Source: UBA2658 sp964485265
Lineage (GTDB): Bacteria > Bacillota > Clostridia > Oscillospirales > Oscillospiraceae
Length of the DNA: 64,000 nt
Direction: 5' to 3'
NCBI GenBank assembly: GCA_964485265.1
Contig: CAZAIU010000005.1
Coordinates: 24,575 to 88,574 of the forward strand
Below the pieces are notes generated by a model that saw nothing but the letters and a program-made list of their open reading frames with translations, did not search any database and had not been told where the DNA came from. The position numbers were made by a program, and so were the translations under genes. Every line of letters begins with the position of its first letter. Position 1 is the stretch's first letter. Shown piece by piece: positions 1 through 7,931 of the stretch.

Positions 1-447
1 CGTGCTGCAATATCCAACCCTGATAAAATATGCAAGGTTGTTGCTATCGGCTTTCCTATCAAGGTTACCTTGAGACCGATTTGGGTAAAGAACAATATGC
101 TTGCCTCAAAACCCTTTAGGCAGGGTGAGGATGAACGCATAAGTGCTGCACGTAAAATGTCCGGTGTGAAAATGAGCAACAGAGGAGACTTTGTAAAAAG
201 CTTTCCAAGATCCTCACAGTTTTTGCGAGTGGCCAGAATGACTCGAAGAGAGCTGTCTCAGCTTAAGGTTCCGCTGACCGTTATCAATTTTACAAACGAT
301 GAAATTGTATCCGGCGGTGCTAAAAGGTTTGTAGAAAATGCATTGCCAAATGCAAACATATTGATGCTTGAAGGCTCTTATCATTTCCTCTTTACCAAGG
401 ATGAGGTTGAAATTATGGCTGACGAGATAAAAAAAGCGGCGCAGTGA
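1..447 (+). CDS. Alpha/beta hydrolase family protein, C-terminal part (5' end outside window)
   Basis: The frame is open from base 1, so this is the 3' part of a longer gene. The last 148 or so residues include 'VPLTVINFTNDEIV', where the Asp fits the acid residue of an alpha/beta-hydrolase catalytic triad. About 50 residues later comes 'LEGSYHFLFTKDEVEIMADEI', where the His fits the catalytic base and the closing helix. This pairing is typical of serine-aminopeptidase/lysophospholipase-like hydrolases (S33 group). The nucleophile elbow would lie upstream of the window, so substrate and exact subfamily cannot be judged. An intrinsic terminator overlaps the stop codon, so this is the last gene of its transcript. 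Confidence 0.6.
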   Translation, partial: RAAISNPDKICKVVAIGFPIKVTLRPIWVKNNMLASKPFRQGEDERISAARKMSGVKMSNRGDFVKSFPRSSQFLRVARMTRRELSQLKVPLTVINFTNDEIVSGGAKRFVENALPNANILMLEGSYHFLFTKDEVEIMADEIKKAAQ

Positions 448-460
448 TGCCGCTTTTTTT
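436..460 (+). terminator. Intrinsic terminator overlapping the hydrolase stop codon
   Basis: Stem GCGGC (436-440) pairs with GCCGC (449-453) and is followed by seven T. The stop codon TGA (445-447) lies in the loop. Confidence 0.8.
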
Positions 461-593
461 AATAGCTGAACGTAATAAAGTGCTTGATTTCATACATAAA
501 ACTAAGTATTACAGAGAAAACCGATAATAGGGCAAGAAAAAACAAAAAATTCTAAAACTTTCTTAAATCTGACATATAAGAAAGGTCAATTGC

Positions 594-622
594 TTGACGC
601 TGCAAAAATATGCCTCTATAAT
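594..622 (+). promoter_or_regulatory. Sigma-A promoter for the YbjN/GNAT/kinase-like operon
   Basis: TTGACG (594-599) is followed after 17 bases by a perfect TATAAT (617-622). It lies about 60 bases upstream of the first start codon, immediately after the preceding terminator. Confidence 0.75.
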
Positions 623-679
623 CTATATAATGGCAGAAGTTCATTGGACAATAAACAGTTGCTGAAAAGGGGAAGCGTT

Positions 680-1153
680 ATGGAATATTCAAACAAAATA
701 GCCGAAAAAATTGAAGAATATCTCAAAAGAGAAGATTGGACGTATGAATTTGATACAATTCACGGAACTTTTTCAGTTGAAGCAGATCTTTCGTGTCAGC
801 TAAAAACAGTGCTCCTTGTTACTCAGCTTCAAATGGACAGCTTTGTTACTTATGCAAGCCTGCCAGTAGAAGCAAATCCCCGTTGCTGCGATGCGCTTGG
901 GGAGTATCTCCATAGAGCAAATTACGGTCTTGCATGCGGAAATTTTGAGATGAACTATGACGACGGAGAGGTACACTACAAGGTGTATGTGGGCTGCGGT
1001 GATGAAAATCCAACCGCACAGCAAATTGCGGACAGCTACATCGTACCCTTGGCGGTGGTTGACCATTACGGCGATGGTATAGTTGCTCTAGTAAAGGGAG
1101 AACCATCAGCCGCGCAGCGACTTATCAATGCGGCTGACAACAATCTTGAATAA
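680..1153 (+). CDS. YbjN domain-containing protein
   Basis: This 157-residue cytoplasmic protein starts at ATG 680 behind GGGGAAG; a longer frame opens at 590, but the ribosome site and promoter position favour 680. The pattern (N-terminal amphipathic helix, 'WTYEFDTIHGTFSVEADL', hydrophobic strands, 'NYGLACGNFEMNYDDGEVHYKVYV', late 'IVPLAVVDHYGDGIVALVKG') matches YbjN-family proteins. That fold resembles type III secretion chaperones and has no enzymatic function assigned. It is the first gene of a probable operon with the GNAT protein (35 bases downstream) and the duplicated kinase-like protein. By analogy with the chaperone-like fold it could bind a partner protein, perhaps one encoded next door; that is inference only. 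Confidence 0.65.
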   Translation: MEYSNKIAEKIEEYLKREDWTYEFDTIHGTFSVEADLSCQLKTVLLVTQLQMDSFVTYASLPVEANPRCCDALGEYLHRANYGLACGNFEMNYDDGEVHYKVYVGCGDENPTAQQIADSYIVPLAVVDHYGDGIVALVKGEPSAAQRLINAADNNLE

Positions 1154-1188
1154 TAAAAACACTAAAAATACAGTTCGGGGGCGGATGT

Positions 1189-2058
1189 ATGGCACAGCAG
1201 AAGATAACGCTTGATTTAATAGGTCAAAAAGAGCTGCCTAGGTTTGTCCACTTACTTTCAAATTTTGAAGCTAACATGATAATGAAATCTAAGCGGTCCT
1301 TGGGACTGGGCGTGTCAATCCTAGGAATTCCATGCGGCATAGCGGTTTTGGAGTTTGACAAGTCAACAGCATACCTTCAAACAATCTTTGTTGTAGAGGA
1401 ATACAGGAGACGCGGTGCTGGAACCGAGCTTTTGGAGGCAATGAAAACATTCTGTAAAAAGACTGGTCATCAACTGATATGCGTTTTTTCATCCTACGGC
1501 GCCGGAAGCGATGTGTATGGCTTCTTTGCTGCGCAGCGTGACTTTTCACTTGTCCGCGGACAGGGCTATGAAATCAGTGCTAACTTGGAGGATATGAAAA
1601 ACACCCCGATACCGGCAATAAATGAAGCAAAGGAAATAGTACCATTTTTTGATCTGAACAGGTTTGCTTCCAACAGCTTTTTGGCAAAGCTCAGCGATAG
1701 GGGATATTTTATCAGTGATGAAATATCCATTGACCGCAGCAGCTTTATAGGCAGTATGTGCCTTTGTCATACGCAGGGCAGCTCAATCAACACGGCTTGC
1801 TTCGTCCGACAAAGAAAGAAGGACATTGAGATAAGCTTTATTTATGCAGAGCATGGGGGAGAAAGAGCAATGATGAAAATTATTTCTCTCATTAAGCAGC
1901 AATGCATAAGCCGCTTTGAAAGCTGCGGTGATTCCGAAGCAAGGCTTAGAATGACGCTTATAAATAGCGCATCACAAAAAATTGTCAAACGTCTTTTTAC
2001 CAATTATGAAATAACGGGCAGAATGTACTCTGCCGTATATTTAGGTAACGAAATTTAG
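1189..2058 (+). CDS. GNAT-family N-acetyltransferase with C-terminal extension
   Basis: The product has 289 residues. The N-terminal 120 residues form a GNAT domain: a beta strand 'KSTAYLQTIFVVEEYRRRG' leads into the acetyl-CoA pyrophosphate-binding loop RRRGAGTELL (R/Q-x-x-G-x-G/A). The next 160 residues do not match a family I recognise and may be a degenerate second GNAT-like half or a substrate domain. A GGGGGCGG stretch precedes the ATG. The gene sits 35 bases after the YbjN-like gene and 11 bases before the tandem kinase-like gene, which strongly suggests co-transcription. The acceptor substrate is unknown; modification of one of its operon partners is possible but unproven. Confidence 0.65.
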   Translation: MAQQKITLDLIGQKELPRFVHLLSNFEANMIMKSKRSLGLGVSILGIPCGIAVLEFDKSTAYLQTIFVVEEYRRRGAGTELLEAMKTFCKKTGHQLICVFSSYGAGSDVYGFFAAQRDFSLVRGQGYEISANLEDMKNTPIPAINEAKEIVPFFDLNRFASNSFLAKLSDRGYFISDEISIDRSSFIGSMCLCHTQGSSINTACFVRQRKKDIEISFIYAEHGGERAMMKIISLIKQQCISRFESCGDSEARLRMTLINSASQKIVKRLFTNYEITGRMYSAVYLGNEI

Positions 2059-2069
2059 GGGGCAGAACT

Positions 2070-4949
2070 ATGCCGGATGAGTATATTCCGTTAAGTAAGC
2101 AGCAGGAGCCTCTTTTTATCAGTATCCAGCAGCAGGATGCCTTCACAATGAACGAACAGCAGGCTGAAGGAGAGCTGATCCAGCAGGAGCAGCAAGAGCA
2201 GCAGCCTGCTGAGCTGCGCCGGGAGGAGAACACTGCCGGCAGAAAAGCTAGAGGCAATCACGAACTGACTGCCGAACAGCTTGCCGAAAAGGAGCGAATA
2301 AAAAGGCTTGAAAAAGCAAGAAAAAAAGATGACGCAACTGTAAGCATGGATAAATTTCGCCATGGCTTTTACAATGTTATAAAGGGTGCAGTTTCGGCAT
2401 TTAAAGCAACTAAAAAGGATTTTGGTGTTAAAGAACATGAATATGAGAACAACACCTTATACATGGAGAGCTTGACTGTAGCAAAGCAGCGATTGGAGGA
2501 AGAAAAACTCAAGGCTATAGATGAGGGTCGCCTTACGGAGTTTCTCCAGAAACGCAGTGAATACGAAAATAAAATCAATGACGAGGTTCGTGATATAAAT
2601 CAGCGGGTTTACGAAGCAATGGAAGCTGAACTTGAGGCAGGACAGGAAATAAATCTGGAGGAGCTTCGCAGGCGAGTCGGTCTTGAGATGGATTCCCGCA
2701 TGCTCCGGCTTGAAGTAGGTCAGCAGCAAAAGGCAAACGTAACGGGTGGGACAAAGCCAATCTCCACACAGTATGCTGCTGACGGATCGAAGTGGCTGGT
2801 AAAGGACTCCCTTACCTGCCTAGGTCTAGCTATGCCCACAAGCTCGATTCTCACAGAGTCAGGCTACAAAATCCAGAAGCTCGTGCATCCCGAAACAGCA
2901 ATTGAGGCATTCAGAGGACAAAGTGTGGGACGCGGAATTGTATCCTATCAGCGTATGGTGGGAAATCTTTCAAAGGAACCCGATTTATTCCGCTTTTCCC
3001 GGACCCCCGATGCGGTTGACACCGACGAAATGGAGAAAATACAAGAGCTTACACCTCAAATTCTCCGTGAGCATACTACAGACTGGCTGCTTTGCAACTT
3101 CGATACGAAGGGCGAGAATTTTATTATTGAACAGCGAGGCGAGGAAAGAATTCTTAGAGGCATCGACAAGGAAGCTTCCTTCCGTCCTGTTTTGGACGAG
3201 GGTGCCCAAAAAATGAGTAGCACATACCAGCGCTTCGACCAAAACACGGTGTATAACCGTATATTCCAAAAATTTGAAAATGGCAGTATGGAGCTAGAGC
3301 TATCTGTTGTTGAGACGCAGATTAACCGTGTTGAACAGATGTCTGATACTGAGTACATGGCTCAGTTCAAGGATTACATCAGCCTTATGGAGAGAAAAAA
3401 GCCTGAGAAGGTTGAACAGATAAAGGAGAATATTCTAAAGCGCAAGGTGCAGCTTAGGATGGAATACCGTGAGTTTTTTGAAAAGCTTGTCAGGGAGCGA
3501 ATGAAGCATGTATCCTTGGAGGAAACACAGGTACTGCAAGCAAAATATCTCGGAGGAGCTGATAACTCATTTTTCCGTTTTCCCGGCGAGACTGAGGAAA
3601 CCTTTGCCGCTGAAGAGTCGCTTAAAGAGCGGATTGCCCATGCCGAAGAACAAAAAAGGCTGAAAAAAGCTGCGGAGGAAGCAGATAAAAAGGATAAGAA
3701 AAACTACGATAGACGACATGGGTTTTATGATTTTAGCAAAAACGTTGTTATGGGCTTAAAGTCTGCAAAGACCGCCATTAAAAACGCCTTCATGGGGGAC
3801 ACCACAGTTGAAAAGTCAAGCATAGAGGTGAGTCTTGCGGAGATTCGGGCAAATGGACTTGATGCCCAATTTTCCGCAGAGGATAAGGGACTGTTTATGC
3901 AGCAGTATGAAACGTCTGTTAGACGGCTGCAAAACCGCTGTCTGCATCAGGTGATTTCAGAGCTGGGACTTACTCATCAAGCTGTGCTGACAGAAGCACA
4001 GCACGAGTTGGTGAGAGCTCGCATAGAACAGGAAATGCAGAGTACAAGGCTGAGCATGAAGCTTGGAAATCCGCGGGAAATTTTCCTTGGCGGAACAAAG
4101 CCCATGAGCGAGTATTATGGTTCCGATGGCTCAAAGTGGCTGGCAAAGCAGGCTGTCAACTGCATGGGCTACTATAAGCTGGACGGTGCGCTGCTAACTG
4201 AAGCAGGAGCAAAGCTTCAAAAAATCGTTCATCCGGAAACCGCAGTTGAAGCGTTTGTGGGCAAAACAAAGCAGCACGGGGATGTTTCCTTCCAGCGCAG
4301 GCTTGATAACGTTGAAAGCGGTCCGGATAAGCTTGATCTGTTTAAATTTTCAAAGCACCCTGAAATAGCGGATGATGAAACCATAGTAAGGGTTCAGGCA
4401 ATCGGAAGCCAGATTTTGCGGGAGCATACCACGGATTGGCTGCTGTGCAACTTTGACACAAAGGGCGAGAACTTCATCATTACAAAAGACAGTCAGGGGC
4501 AGCGGGTGCTTCATGGTATAGACAAGGAGGCTGCGTTCAGCAAAATCCTTAAACCGGAGGCACAGACTATGAGCAGGGAGTATAAGCCTCATACCAACAA
4601 CACCCTATACAATGTGGTGTTTACGATGTACGCTCAGGGTAAGATGGACTTAGAGCTGTTTGATACCTTTCCTCAAATACAAAAGCTTGAGAGCATGGAG
4701 GACAATGAATACCTTTCAACCTTCCAAAGCTATCTCGACTATGTACAAGCTCATGAAAAACCCGAGGTATTCGACTCCACACGAGCAAATATTTTGCGAA
4801 GAAAGCAAAATTTGAAAACGGAGTACAAGCGTTTTTTCACTACTCTAGTAAATGAACGCTGCCGGACGATTAGCCCCGAAGCGGCTGTTGAGCTAAAGGT
4901 GAAGTATTTCGGCGCAGCGGATGGAACAGAATTTCGATTTTTAGGATAG
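2070..4949 (+). CDS. Large protein with two tandem kinase-like modules (unassigned family)
   Basis: The 959-residue protein has no signal peptide or membrane segment. A Gln/Glu-rich N-terminus (about 1-60) and charged helical linkers separate two repeats, about 226-505 and 674-957. Each contains GGTKP (226, 674), an A-x-DGSKWL-x-K strand (Lys245, Lys693), 'VHPETA.EAF', the identical block REHTTDWLLCNFDTKGENFI (333-352, 784-803), and GIDKEA (364, 816). The order Lys, then D-x4-N (Asp345/Asn350; Asp796/Asn801), then an Asp about 21 residues on (366, 818) follows the ATP- and metal-binding logic of PI3K/HipA/Fam20-type atypical kinases. That assignment is my inference. A 'HGFY' motif precedes each module. 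Both sets of candidate residues are intact, so neither copy looks degenerate. Its operon partners are a YbjN-like protein and a GNAT. The substrate is unknown. Confidence 0.6.
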   Translation: MPDEYIPLSKQQEPLFISIQQQDAFTMNEQQAEGELIQQEQQEQQPAELRREENTAGRKARGNHELTAEQLAEKERIKRLEKARKKDDATVSMDKFRHGFYNVIKGAVSAFKATKKDFGVKEHEYENNTLYMESLTVAKQRLEEEKLKAIDEGRLTEFLQKRSEYENKINDEVRDINQRVYEAMEAELEAGQEINLEELRRRVGLEMDSRMLRLEVGQQQKANVTGGTKPISTQYAADGSKWLVKDSLTCLGLAMPTSSILTESGYKIQKLVHPETAIEAFRGQSVGRGIVSYQRMVGNLSKEPDLFRFSRTPDAVDTDEMEKIQELTPQILREHTTDWLLCNFDTKGENFIIEQRGEERILRGIDKEASFRPVLDEGAQKMSSTYQRFDQNTVYNRIFQKFENGSMELELSVVETQINRVEQMSDTEYMAQFKDYISLMERKKPEKVEQIKENILKRKVQLRMEYREFFEKLVRERMKHVSLEETQVLQAKYLGGADNSFFRFPGETEETFAAEESLKERIAHAEEQKRLKKAAEEADKKDKKNYDRRHGFYDFSKNVVMGLKSAKTAIKNAFMGDTTVEKSSIEVSLAEIRANGLDAQFSAEDKGLFMQQYETSVRRLQNRCLHQVISELGLTHQAVLTEAQHELVRARIEQEMQSTRLSMKLGNPREIFLGGTKPMSEYYGSDGSKWLAKQAVNCMGYYKLDGALLTEAGAKLQKIVHPETAVEAFVGKTKQHGDVSFQRRLDNVESGPDKLDLFKFSKHPEIADDETIVRVQAIGSQILREHTTDWLLCNFDTKGENFIITKDSQGQRVLHGIDKEAAFSKILKPEAQTMSREYKPHTNNTLYNVVFTMYAQGKMDLELFDTFPQIQKLESMEDNEYLSTFQSYLDYVQAHEKPEVFDSTRANILRRKQNLKTEYKRFFTTLVNERCRTISPEAAVELKVKYFGAADGTEFRFLG

Positions 4950-5017
4950 TAATTGAACAAAGGTTTTCTTTTCGAGATAATATTCTGCTTTTAAAATGGT
5001 GTTATACAACTATTAAC

Positions 5018-5050
5018 AAAAGGCTTGCCACCTCGCGTGACAAGCCTTTT
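5018..5050. terminator. Bidirectional terminator between convergent genes
   Basis: AAAAGGCTTG (5018-5027) pairs perfectly with CAAGCCTTTT (5041-5050) across a 13-base loop. A/T runs on both sides serve the kinase-like gene (+) and fhs (-). Confidence 0.8.
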
Positions 5051-5067
5051 GTTATTTACATATTGAT

Positions 5068-6741
5068 TTAAAACAGACCTGTAATTTTGCCGTTTTCATC
5101 AACATCAATTTTTTCCGCAGCAGGAACCTTTGGTAGACCCGGCATAGTCATGATGTCTCCTGTAAGAGCAACCACAAAGCCCGCACCCGCCGAAACCTTA
5201 AGATTTCGCACCGTTACCTTGAAGCCGCGGGGAGCACCCAAAAGAGCTGGGTCATCGGAAAAGCTGTACTGGGTTTTGGCAATGCATACGGGCAGACCAC
5301 CAAAGCCGAGGGCCTCAAGCTGTGCAAGCTGCTTTTTTGCGTTGGGAGTAAGCTCTACTCCGTCCGCGTGATAAACCCTTTTACAAACTGCTTCGAGCTT
5401 TTCTGTTAGAGTGGTATTATCTTCGTAGGAGAATTTAAAGTTGTTTTCTGTCTCGCAAAGACGAACTACTTCGCGGGCAAGTGTTTCGCCGCCCTCACCG
5501 CCTTTTGACCAAACCTCTGACAAGGCAACGTTTACACCAAGCTGCTTGCAGCGGCGTTCAACAAGCTCCAGCTCAGCTTCCGAATCTGTGGGGAAACGGT
5601 TTATGGCGACAACGCATGGCAGGCTGTAAATCTGGGTAATGTTTTCAATGTGCTGCAAAAGGTTAGGAAGTCCACGCTCAAGCGCTTCAAGATTTTCTGC
5701 TCCAAGCTCGGTCTTCGGGACTCCGCCGTGGTGCTTTAGAGCACGAACCGTAGCAACAACAACAACTGCGGAGGGGACAAGTCCCGACATGCGGCATTTG
5801 ATGTCAAGGAACTTTTCTGCGCCCAAGTCAGCACCGAAGCCGGCCTCTGTTACGGCGTAATCACCGATTTTAAGAGCCATTTTAGTGGCAATTATGGAAT
5901 TGCAGCCGTGGGCGATGTTAGCAAAGGGACCGCCGTGAATTATGGCCGGGGTATGCTCCAGCGTTTGTACCAGATTGGGCTTAAGAGCGTCCTTTAAAAG
6001 CGCTGCCATTGCTCCTGATGCTTTCAAATCACCCGCGGTCACGGGAGCGCCGTCATAGGAGTAGGCGACAACTATGCGTGACAGACGATTCTTGAGATCG
6101 CTGATATCCTCAGATAAGCACAGAACCGCCATTACCTCTGATGCAACGGTTATATCAAAGCTGTCCTCACGAGGGACACCCTGCATTTTTCCGCCCAGAC
6201 CGTCAACAATGCTGCGAAGCTGACGGTCGTTCATATCCACTGCACGGTGCCAAGTGATATTTTTTGGATCTATTCCTAAGCTGTTCCCCTGCTGAATGTG
6301 ATTGTCAAGCATAGCGGCAAGAAGATTGTTTGCGGCACCGATAGCGTGAAAATCACCTGTAAAATGAAGGTTTATGTCCTCCATGGGGATTACCTGAGCG
6401 TAGCCACCGCCGGCAGCGCCTCCCTTTACTCCGAAAACAGGGCCGAGGGACGGCTCTCGGAGAGCCACGCATACATTTTTGCCTATTCGCTTTAACCCGT
6501 CTGCCAGCCCAACGGTGGTAGTAGTTTTGCCTTCGCCGGCAGGTGTTGGGGTTATGGCGGTAACGAGAATTAGCTTTCCATTGGGGGTCTGAGAATGTTT
6601 CATGAAGCAGTGGTCGATTTTTGCTTTGTAATTTCCGTATTGCTCAATATACTCCGCGGGAATTTTGCACACCTTCGCAATGTCTGTAATTTTTTTAGGT
6701 CTTGCTTCCTGTGCAATTTCTATATCGGTTTTGTACTCCAT
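5068..6741 (-). CDS. fhs: Formate--tetrahydrofolate ligase
   Basis: This 557-residue protein has the usual family length. It ATP-dependently joins formate to tetrahydrofolate to give 10-formyl-THF, feeding purine synthesis, fMet and, in acetogens, the Wood-Ljungdahl methyl branch. The P-loop is seen in TPTPAGEGKTTTTVGL (about 65-79), followed by the conserved stretches 'ALREPSLGPVFGVKGGAAGGGYAQV', 'DFHAIGAANNLLAAM' and 'GGPFANIAHGCNSI'; the C-terminus 'GDIMTMPGLPKVPAA' is typical. ATG follows GGAGAAATATAA. No other C1-pathway genes are in the window, so a stand-alone anabolic role is as likely as acetogenesis. An inverted 10-base repeat flanks its promoter region. Confidence 0.97.
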   Translation of the reverse strand: MEYKTDIEIAQEARPKKITDIAKVCKIPAEYIEQYGNYKAKIDHCFMKHSQTPNGKLILVTAITPTPAGEGKTTTTVGLADGLKRIGKNVCVALREPSLGPVFGVKGGAAGGGYAQVIPMEDINLHFTGDFHAIGAANNLLAAMLDNHIQQGNSLGIDPKNITWHRAVDMNDRQLRSIVDGLGGKMQGVPREDSFDITVASEVMAVLCLSEDISDLKNRLSRIVVAYSYDGAPVTAGDLKASGAMAALLKDALKPNLVQTLEHTPAIIHGGPFANIAHGCNSIIATKMALKIGDYAVTEAGFGADLGAEKFLDIKCRMSGLVPSAVVVVATVRALKHHGGVPKTELGAENLEALERGLPNLLQHIENITQIYSLPCVVAINRFPTDSEAELELVERRCKQLGVNVALSEVWSKGGEGGETLAREVVRLCETENNFKFSYEDNTTLTEKLEAVCKRVYHADGVELTPNAKKQLAQLEALGFGGLPVCIAKTQYSFSDDPALLGAPRGFKVTVRNLKVSAGAGFVVALTGDIMTMPGLPKVPAAEKIDVDENGKITGLF

Positions 6742-6948
6742 TTATATTTCTCCAATATCTGTTTGTAGTTTCTTGTTTTTTACTATATCATAGACGAGAC
6801 AAAATGCAATACTTGAGAAGTTTCTGAAAAAAGATTTGTCAAAAGTGAGTAAAATTATCCTCGTCTATGGAAATTCCTGATTTATAACGTTATAATGGAA
6901 ATATACGCCAATAAAAACCAACTCAAATTCCACCATGGAGCTGATGAA

Positions 6949-7641
6949 ATGAAAGACGATAACACAAATAAAAATCCGGTTGGACTGCTTTTAGCATTGG
7001 TAGCGCTGCTGTTCATAATAATTGCGCTGATTATTATGCTTCGATCCTGCGGTAAAGAGGAGGAATCGGCTCCCACACCGATACCAACCGAGCAGCAGAC
7101 ACAGACAGTGAAGCCTCAGCCGCCCTCGCCGTCCCTGACTCCTGCACCAACTCCAACAATCACTCCCACACCCGAGCCCACGCCGGAAGAAACCCCGGAA
7201 CCGTCTCCAAGCCTATTGCCCTCACCTACGCCCAGCGCCGAGGTAACTCCTGCACCGGAAATTTTCGTAAGCGGCAGCTTTCAGTCTGATACAAAAACCG
7301 CAATGAACATTGTTGTGGACTGGTCTGCAAGCAACGCCGAGGATGGATACATAACTATAGATGTTATCCTATCATTAGATTCTTTGAGCCTAAATCTCTC
7401 ATCTATCTATAATGGGGCTACACTAACCATTAACGGAGAGGAGTTCACCTTCACCACTCCTGTGCTGAAAATTGAGGGAGATGAACCTAAAAAAAGCGAG
7501 CTGTGCCGCACACATGTTAAGCTTCCCTATGACGAGGGCGGAATTAACGTTCCGATAGAAGCAGTTTGGCGCTTCAACGGAGTTTACAGCGGAGTTGAGC
7601 TAAAGAAAATTGAAGTGAGCGGCGAAGCGTCTGTTGGTTAG
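6949..7641 (+). CDS. Membrane-anchored protein with Pro/Thr-rich stalk, unknown function
   Basis: ATG 6949 (GGAG 8 bases upstream) is preferred over an in-frame ATG at 6895, giving 230 residues. A single hydrophobic helix (about residues 7-30, 'GLLLALVALLFIIIALIIML') is followed by RSCGK and then a 60-residue Thr/Pro stalk rich in TPTP, PSPS and TPEP. An outward-facing domain of about 120 residues follows ('SGSFQSDTKTAMNIVVDWSAS..'). This is the architecture of a surface-displayed protein tethered by a flexible stalk. I do not recognise the distal domain; it reads as all-beta. The gene is divergent from fhs and monocistronic. Confidence 0.7.
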   Translation: MKDDNTNKNPVGLLLALVALLFIIIALIIMLRSCGKEEESAPTPIPTEQQTQTVKPQPPSPSLTPAPTPTITPTPEPTPEETPEPSPSLLPSPTPSAEVTPAPEIFVSGSFQSDTKTAMNIVVDWSASNAEDGYITIDVILSLDSLSLNLSSIYNGATLTINGEEFTFTTPVLKIEGDEPKKSELCRTHVKLPYDEGGINVPIEAVWRFNGVYSGVELKKIEVSGEASVG

Positions 7642-7845
7642 AAACCGCCCGTACAGACCTCTCACAAAACTCGTGGAGTTTTACCGCCAAGGCAAGTATA
7701 ATCAGACACTTTTGAGGTTCGTACGCAGGTGCAAAAAACACTTTTCGTGCGTCAAATGTTTAATATCCGCTAAAGGCGACAGCGAGATTCATAGCAAATC
7801 GCTATTCAAATTTGTTGGAAATGCTTTTGTTTTTAAACAAACTCT

Positions 7846-7879
7846 AAGGGCATCACCGTAAATATACGGTGACGCCCTT
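7846..7879. terminator. Hairpin terminator downstream of asnS
   Basis: AAGGGC-A-TCACCGTA pairs with TACGGTGA-C-GCCCTT with one mismatch, and A/T runs lie on both sides. It lies between convergent genes. The rest of 7642-7931 shows no credible gene. Confidence 0.7.
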
Positions 7880-7931
7880 AAAAATTTAAAGCAGAGTTTA
7901 TTTGCTTTGTTCTTTTATAGCTACAAAATGA

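Noticed and set aside
7642..7845. 75-codon frame after the Pro/Thr-stalk protein
   Set aside because: Overlaps the preceding stop region, has no ribosome site and runs into the asnS terminator.
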